Shown: positions 28,220 through 33,741 of the stretch, in pieces
Numbering within the stretch: position 1 is the stretch's first letter
Layout: each line of letters opens with the position of its first letter
Notes under the pieces: generated by a model
The model's database searches: none
What the model saw: only the letters and a program-made list of their open reading frames with translations
What the model was told of the DNA's origin: nothing
Made by a program: the position numbers and the translations under genes
Assembly (NCBI GenBank): GCA_011526385.1
Contig: WTIW01000034.1
Span: 1 to 33,741 of the forward strand
Direction: 5' to 3'
Length of the DNA stretch: 33,741 nt
DNA from: Pelagibacteraceae bacterium
Lineage (GTDB): Bacteria > Pseudomonadota > Alphaproteobacteria > Pelagibacterales > Pelagibacteraceae

Positions 28220-29512
28220 ATGAAAAATAAAATTAATGTTGCTATAATTGGTTTGGGGCAGATTGGTAATTTTTTATACAATGAAATTTCTCTCAAAAAA
28301 AAAGATATTGAGCTAAAAACTGGAAAAATAATAGACATTATTGCGGTCTCAGCAAAAAATAAAAACAAAAAAAGAAAATATAAAATTGATAAAAAAATAT
28401 TTTATTCAAATCCACTCAAGATAATAAAAGAAAAAAAAATTGATATTTTATTTGAAGTTATAGGTCAATCAGATGGAATTTCTAAAAAAATTGTAGAACA
28501 GTCGTTAAAGAATAAAATTCATGTTATAACACCAAATAAGGCCTTGATTTCAAAACATGGAGATTATCTATCTAATTTAGCAGAAAAAAATAAAGTAAAC
28601 TTAGAATTTGAAGCAGCTGTAGCTGGAGGAATTCCTATTATTAGAACTATTAAAGAAGGTTTAGCCACAAATAAAATTAGCAAAGTTTACGGAATATTAA
28701 ATGGAACATGCAATTATATTCTTACTCAAATGGAAAAAACAAAAGACTCTTTTTCAAATGTTTTAAAAGAAGCTCAAAGACTTGGGTATGCAGAACCTAT
28801 AAATCCAAAATTAGATTTAAATGGATATGATGCGCTAGCAAAAGTTAAAATATTATCTGCACTAGCATTTAATAGAAAAATTTCAAAATTTAATACTTTA
28901 ATGGAAGGTATTGAAAAAATAGAAGCAAAAGATTTTGAAATAGTCGATAAATTAAAACTTAGAATTAAGTTATTAGGCATTACAGAGATTATTAATAATC
29001 AGTTATTTGAACGTGTGCATCCCTGTTTAGTAGATAAAAATTCTTATATTGGAAATGTAAATGATGTAATGAATGCTGTAATATTAGATGGTTACCCTGT
29101 TGGAGAAAGTATATTACAAGGTGAAGGCGCAGGTCCAGGACCAACTTCTTCTGCATTGATGTCAGATTTATTATCAATATTAAGAGGAAATATTAAATAT
29201 CCTTTTGGCATACCTTTTAAGAATAGAAGAAAAATAATCAATTATAACAAAGATTTTTATGAAAACTCATTATATCTAAGATTGGAAGTAAAAGATAAGC
29301 CTGGAGTTTTATCTTCTATTACTAAAATTCTAGCAAAAAATAAAATTTCTGTACGAAGATTAATTCAAATACCTGATAATAAGAAAAAAACAGCTTCAAT
29401 TGTTATTATTACTCATAAATGTAAAGAGCTAAACTCTAGAAGATGTATTAAATTATTTAAAAGTAATAAAAATATAAATAAAGAACCTGTATTAATAAGA
29501 CTTTTTAATTAA
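28220..29512 (+). CDS. hom: Homoserine dehydrogenase with C-terminal ACT domain
   Basis: NVAIIGLGQIGNFLY; VITPNKALIS; FEAAVAGGIPIIRTIKEGL; GILNGTCNYILTQME; ACT LRLEVKDKPGVLSSITKIL. Confidence 0.97.
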   Translation: MKNKINVAIIGLGQIGNFLYNEISLKKKDIELKTGKIIDIIAVSAKNKNKKRKYKIDKKIFYSNPLKIIKEKKIDILFEVIGQSDGISKKIVEQSLKNKIHVITPNKALISKHGDYLSNLAEKNKVNLEFEAAVAGGIPIIRTIKEGLATNKISKVYGILNGTCNYILTQMEKTKDSFSNVLKEAQRLGYAEPINPKLDLNGYDALAKVKILSALAFNRKISKFNTLMEGIEKIEAKDFEIVDKLKLRIKLLGITEIINNQLFERVHPCLVDKNSYIGNVNDVMNAVILDGYPVGESILQGEGAGPGPTSSALMSDLLSILRGNIKYPFGIPFKNRRKIINYNKDFYENSLYLRLEVKDKPGVLSSITKILAKNKISVRRLIQIPDNKKKTASIVIITHKCKELNSRRCIKLFKSNKNINKEPVLIRLFN

Positions 29513-30062
29513 GTATTTTTTCTATCTTATTGATTATTTTTTTTGAGGTTGGCTTAGTAAAAGACATATATGTTTCCTCAACTTTTCCTTCTTGATTAAT
29601 TAAAATCTTGTGGAAATTCCATTTTGGAATAGCTGATTTTCCATAATTTTTAAATGCCCATTTATATATTTCATGTGCATTTTCACCCTTAACATCTGTT
29701 TTAGAGGTCATAGGGAAATTGATATTGAAGTTAACTTCACAAAATTCTTTAATTTCTTTTTCAGTACCAGGTTCTTGGTTGCCAAATTGATTAGATGGTA
29801 TACCCAGTACTACCAAACCTCTATCTTTATATTTTGTCCATAAATTTTGAAGATCGTCATATTGCTTTGTAAAACCACATTTGCTAGCTACATTTACCAT
29901 TAATATAACTTTGCCTTTAAATTCAGCTAAATCAATCTCATTTCCATTGATACTTTTAATTTTAAAATCATAAAATTTTTTTTCATAACTTGCAGATGAA
30001 TTTTGGAAATTAAAAAAAGACATAATAAAAATTATTAAAAAAAATATTTTTTTATTAATCAT
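29505..30062 (-). CDS. Glutathione peroxidase family protein, probably exported
   Basis: N-terminal signal sequence; GKVILMVNVASKCGFTKQYDDLQNLW; VVLGIPSNQFGNQEPG; PKWNFHKILINQEGKV. Confidence 0.93.
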   Translation of the reverse strand: MINKKIFFLIIFIMSFFNFQNSSASYEKKFYDFKIKSINGNEIDLAEFKGKVILMVNVASKCGFTKQYDDLQNLWTKYKDRGLVVLGIPSNQFGNQEPGTEKEIKEFCEVNFNINFPMTSKTDVKGENAHEIYKWAFKNYGKSAIPKWNFHKILINQEGKVEETYMSFTKPTSKKIINKIEKILN

Positions 30063-31234
30063 TTATTTTTTGAAAATAAAAGTAATAATAAATAGCCAAA
30101 TAAAGTAGATAATAAAGATCCACTTAATACTCCAATTTTAACGCCATCCATATATTGCATATTTTCAGCAAAAGCTAAATTTCCAACAAATAAACTCATT
30201 GTAAAACCAATACCCGTTAATACACCAACCGCATAAAAACTTATCCAATTAGAATTATTAGGCATTTGTGCGAGCTTTAATTTAATTGATATGTAAGAAA
30301 AAACAAAAACACCGAGTTGTTTACCAACAAATAAACCTAACAATATACCTAGTGGTACTTTATTTAGTAGTGAAGCAAATGTAAGTCCTTCCAAAGACAC
30401 TCCTGCATTTGCAAATGCAAAAATTGGCATAATTCCAAAAGCCACATAAGGACTTATTCCATGTTCCAATTTTATCAATAATGAAAAGTCTTTATCTTTT
30501 TTTCTATGAGGTATTGTGCAAGCTAGCAATACCCCAGCTATAGTAGCGTGAATACCTGATTGATGTGTAAACTCCCATAAAAATAAACCAACAATTAGAT
30601 AAGGTAAAAATTTCTTAACATTAAATTTATTTAAAATTAGTAATAAAATAAAAGCTAGAAGCATTAAAGATAAGTATTTGACACTTAAATCGCCTGAGTA
30701 GAATAAAGCTATAATAACAATTGCACCTAGATCATCAATTATTGCTAACGCAGTTAAAAAAACTTTTAATGAGATAGGAACTCTAGATCCAAGCAAAGAT
30801 AATACACCGAGTGAAAAAGCTATATCTGTTGCTGAAGGTATTGCCCATCCTCTTATAGTTTCACTATCTCCATAATTTATAAATACATAAAAAAGAGCAG
30901 GGACCAACATGCCTCCAACTGCACCGATGATTGGTAAAAGAGCTTGTTTAATATTTGATAATTCACCTTGTAAAAATTCTCTTTTTATTTCTAAAGTTAC
31001 AAAAAAGAAGAAAATTGCCATTAGGGCATCATTGATCCAATGTAGAACTGAAAGCTTAATACCAAAACTATTTACACCAATAAAAATATATTTTTCTAAA
31101 GTGCCAAAATATAAACTTGATAAATCAGAGTTGCTTATTATCAATGCAATTACAGCACTAAACAAAAGAACCAAACCACTTGCTGCTTCTAATTTGAAGA
31201 ACCATCTAAAAGGTTTTGTAATATTTTGTATCAT
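30059..31234 (-). CDS. nhaA: Na+/H+ antiporter NhaA
   Basis: HWINDALMAIFFFFVTLEIKREFLQGELS; AIPSATDIAFSLGVLSLLGSRVP; LAIIDDLGAIVIIALFY; VGVLTGIGFTMSLFVG. Confidence 0.97.
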   Translation of the reverse strand: MIQNITKPFRWFFKLEAASGLVLLFSAVIALIISNSDLSSLYFGTLEKYIFIGVNSFGIKLSVLHWINDALMAIFFFFVTLEIKREFLQGELSNIKQALLPIIGAVGGMLVPALFYVFINYGDSETIRGWAIPSATDIAFSLGVLSLLGSRVPISLKVFLTALAIIDDLGAIVIIALFYSGDLSVKYLSLMLLAFILLLILNKFNVKKFLPYLIVGLFLWEFTHQSGIHATIAGVLLACTIPHRKKDKDFSLLIKLEHGISPYVAFGIMPIFAFANAGVSLEGLTFASLLNKVPLGILLGLFVGKQLGVFVFSYISIKLKLAQMPNNSNWISFYAVGVLTGIGFTMSLFVGNLAFAENMQYMDGVKIGVLSGSLLSTLFGYLLLLLFSKNK

Positions 31235-31235
31235 A

Positions 31236-31745
31236 TTATTTTATTAAATCTTTTATGAATGAACTTATATCAAACATAATCTCATAAAAGTTATTAAGCG
31301 CTGGAATTAGAAATGGAAAATAATCGGATAAATTATTTTTAAAAGTATCTAGTACTAATATCAAAGCAATAAAAGTTATAATTATAATCAGCAGGATATT
31401 AAAAAAGCTTCTAGAGGTATTTTTTGGTTCAACTATATTAGCACTGAATTCATCTTCATTTTCTTTTGTCTTTTTTTTTCTAGTTTTTTTAACTTTTTGT
31501 TTTTTTTTAATTTTTGACTTTATTTCATCATTAGATTTTGCAGGATTTATTTTTATTAAATCCACTTTAGTAGTGTCTTCAGTAATTTCTTCTTTTGAAA
31601 GTTCTGATACTATATTTTGGTCTTTCGGTAGATCGTAATGCCACCTATGTTTGCAGCTGCTGCATTGCAAAAGTCTACCATTTATAGGTATAAGTTTTTC
31701 ATCAATGTTAAATTTTTTGATGCAATTTGGACAGCTAATGATCAT
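31236..31745 (-). CDS. MJ0042-type zinc-ribbon, single-TM protein
   Basis: MIISCPNCIKKFNIDEKLIPINGRLLQCSSCKHRWHYDLP; Lys/Glu-rich linker; C-terminal hydrophobic segment. Confidence 0.8.
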   Translation of the reverse strand: MIISCPNCIKKFNIDEKLIPINGRLLQCSSCKHRWHYDLPKDQNIVSELSKEEITEDTTKVDLIKINPAKSNDEIKSKIKKKQKVKKTRKKKTKENEDEFSANIVEPKNTSRSFFNILLIIIITFIALILVLDTFKNNLSDYFPFLIPALNNFYEIMFDISSFIKDLIK

Positions 31746-31803
31746 TAGGTTAGTTTATATATTAAATTATTTATTTTTTCTTGATTTTCGACATTAATAT
31801 ACT

Positions 31804-31831
31804 TTGAAATTTAATTTTTCTACTGTATTAG
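31804..31831 (+). promoter_or_regulatory. Candidate sigma70-type promoter for tRNA-Pro and downstream genes
   Basis: TTGAAA (31804-31809), 16 nt, TATTAG (31826-31831), 9 nt before the tRNA 5' end. Confidence 0.45.
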
Positions 31832-31840
31832 TACTGCATT

Positions 31841-31917
<77 letters not shown>

Positions 31918-31922
31918 TCGAT

Positions 31923-32204
31923 ATGAAAAAAGCTAAAATATATAAACCTACAAAAACTGCCATGCAATCTGGTACCAAAAAGTTTGATAAATGGGTCATT
32001 GAATTTATAACAGATCAACCTGGTATTAATCCTTTAATGGGGTGGGAAAGTTCAACCGACACTAGTTCTGAATTAAAATTAGAATTCTCTTCAAAAGAAC
32101 TTGCGGTTGATTATGCAAAGAAAAATAAAATAAATTTTGAAATTATAGAACCAAAATTAAGAAAAGTTATAAAAAAATCTTACGCTGATAACTTTACAAA
32201 ATAA
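31923..32204 (+). CDS. NADH dehydrogenase accessory subunit, NDUFS4/ETC complex I conserved-region family
   Basis: AKIYKPTKTAMQSGTKKFDKWVIEFI...NPLMGWESSTDTSSELKLEFSSKELAVDYAKKN. Confidence 0.9.
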   Translation: MKKAKIYKPTKTAMQSGTKKFDKWVIEFITDQPGINPLMGWESSTDTSSELKLEFSSKELAVDYAKKNKINFEIIEPKLRKVIKKSYADNFTK

Positions 32205-32207
32205 CAA

Positions 32208-33200
32208 ATGTTTAAATTTTTTACTGAAAAGAAGTGGTACGGGTGGAGTATTGTAGGTTCCATTTTTATACTTGTTTCAACCTGGTACCAAGTTCAATTA
32301 GATGTAAAAATTAATGAATGGTTTGGTGAATTTTACGATACTTTACAAAAAGCTTTAACTGAACAAGGATCTGTAACAGAACAAGAGTTTATAGGATATT
32401 TATTTACTTTTGCTAAAGTTGCTGGTCTATGGATAATTATTGCAATTGTAACAGGTTTTTTTGTTTCTCATTGGGTATTTAGATGGCGTACATCTATGGC
32501 TGAATATTATCATGATCAGTGGCTTAAAGCTCGTTTAACTGAAGGTGCATCACAAAGAGTCCAAGAAGATACACTGAAGTTTGCAAGAATTATGGAAGGT
32601 CTTGGCGTTGGTTTGCTAGATAGCATTATGACATTGGTTGCTTTTTTACCAATTCTTTGGGGTCTATCAAAACAAGTTAGTGTATTGCCATGGATAGGTG
32701 AAGTTAACCATGCACTTGTTTGGGTAGCAATTATTTCTGCATTAGGTGGAACAGTATTACTAGCAGCGGTAGGAATAAAACTTCCAGGCATTGAATATGA
32801 TATTCAAAAGGAAGAAGCAGGTTATAGAAAAGAACTCGTACATGGAGAAGATGATCCTATAAGAGCAGCACCACCAACAATTGGACAGTTATATGACAGA
32901 GTAAGAGGAATTCATTATAAATCATATTTTCATTATTTATATTTTAACGCCGTTAAATGGAGTTACTTTCAAGGAATGGTAATAGTTCCATATTTAGCAT
33001 TAGCTCCTACTATTGTTAAAGGTGCAATTACATTAGGTTTTGTTCAGCAAATAACAAGAGCATTTGGTAGAGTAGAAGGATCACTCCAGTATCTTGTAAA
33101 AAGTTGGTCAACAATTGTTGAACTAATATCGGTTTGGAAGAGATTGAGTGAGTTTGAAAGAAAACTAAAATCTACAGATGAGAAATTTGTAAGATCTTAA
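32208..33200 (+). CDS. SbmA/BacA-like peptide transporter family protein
   Basis: Multi-TM; WYQVQLDVKINEWFGEFYDTLQKAL; FRWRTSMAEYYHDQWLKAR; EGASQRVQEDTLKFARIMEGLGVGLLDSIMTLVAFLPILWGLS; ITRAFGRVEGSLQYLVKSW. Confidence 0.88.
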   Translation: MFKFFTEKKWYGWSIVGSIFILVSTWYQVQLDVKINEWFGEFYDTLQKALTEQGSVTEQEFIGYLFTFAKVAGLWIIIAIVTGFFVSHWVFRWRTSMAEYYHDQWLKARLTEGASQRVQEDTLKFARIMEGLGVGLLDSIMTLVAFLPILWGLSKQVSVLPWIGEVNHALVWVAIISALGGTVLLAAVGIKLPGIEYDIQKEEAGYRKELVHGEDDPIRAAPPTIGQLYDRVRGIHYKSYFHYLYFNAVKWSYFQGMVIVPYLALAPTIVKGAITLGFVQQITRAFGRVEGSLQYLVKSWSTIVELISVWKRLSEFERKLKSTDEKFVRS

Positions 33201-33201
33201 A

Positions 33202-33741
33202 ATGTCTTTAGATAAATCTTTAATTGAAAAGTTTAGATCTGTGACTGTTAAATCAGCTTATGCAGCATCCAAGTTTAAAGGATTAAATGATAAAATAGGA
33301 GCTGATAAGGCCGCTGTAGACGTTATGAGAGCTGAGCTAAATAAAATTGATATGAAGGGTAGGGTTGTCATAGGAGAAGGTGAGTTAGATGAGGCGCCAA
33401 TGTTATACATAGGCGAAGAATTAGGTACAAGAAAAGGTATAGAAATAGATATTGCAGTTGATCCAGTTGAAGGAACTAATTTTGTAGCTAAAAATTTGCC
33501 TGGGGGTATTGCTGTACTAGCAGTATCAGAAAAAAATAATTTATTTAATGCACCTGAAACGTACATGCATAAATTAGCAGTGGGTAAAAATATTGAAAAA
33601 GGTGTAGTTGATTTAGACTATAGTCTAGAGAAAAATCTAAAAAATTTAGCGGATGCTAAAAATAAAGAATTATCTGATCTTACAGTCTGCTTTTTAGATA
33701 GAAGTAGACATAAAGATATCAACGAGACATTGGATAAATTT
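33202..33741 (+). CDS. glpX: Fructose-1,6-bisphosphatase class II (GlpX), partial: runs off the window end
   Basis: Manual translation MSLDKSLIEKFRSVTVKSAYAASKFKGLNDKIGADKAAVDVMRAELNKIDMKGRVVIGEGELDEAPMLYIGEELG...IDIAVDPVEGTN, open to the window end. Confidence 0.93.
   Translation, partial: MSLDKSLIEKFRSVTVKSAYAASKFKGLNDKIGADKAAVDVMRAELNKIDMKGRVVIGEGELDEAPMLYIGEELGTRKGIEIDIAVDPVEGTNFVAKNLPGGIAVLAVSEKNNLFNAPETYMHKLAVGKNIEKGVVDLDYSLEKNLKNLADAKNKELSDLTVCFLDRSRHKDINETLDKF

Noticed and set aside
30909-31247. 112-aa plus-strand ORF antisense to nhaA
   Set aside because: Lies opposite strongly conserved NhaA motifs and shows no domain signature.

Overview
The window is a 33.7 kb, very AT-rich, almost fully coding stretch. 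Gene content, order and composition look like a streamlined marine alphaproteobacterium of the SAR11/Pelagibacterales type (inference, no search run). It is mainly core housekeeping sequence: slt(-); dapA-smpB-folK-rsh-pyrE-pdxJ-acpS-lepB-rnc-recO; hemB(-); an Asp/Asn beta-hydroxylase-like 2OG oxygenase; rpiB-glyA-nrdR-ribD-ribE-ribBX-ribH-nusB-thiL-hppA; bamE(-); a cytochrome bc1 chaperone-rpmF-plsX-ihfA-merR-rpmG; chorismate mutase(-); ctaA/COX15; metY(-); rplM-rpsI-argC-lipoprotein-hom; gpx, nhaA and a zinc-ribbon protein (all -); tRNA-Pro-NDUFS4-like-sbmA/bacA-like-glpX. I see no mobile element, prophage, CRISPR array or defence island. The strongest non-coding signal is the leader of metY (minus strand). 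It reads as a tandem SAM-II then SAM-V riboswitch, a class of arrangement I recall from Pelagibacter. It also carries a repeated 13-mer and a possible 7-9 bp helix that would compete with both aptamers' P1 stems. Other points: an RSH protein that seems to lack the helical/zinc-finger region between TGS and ACT; a RibBA-type protein whose RibA half lacks catalytic and zinc motifs; expected syntenic genes absent (rpoZ, era, DUF177, fabH); a Fur-box-like palindrome on the hemB start codon; a tRNA-Pro ending 5 nt before a start codon; and divergent genes whose start codons abut as CATATG.
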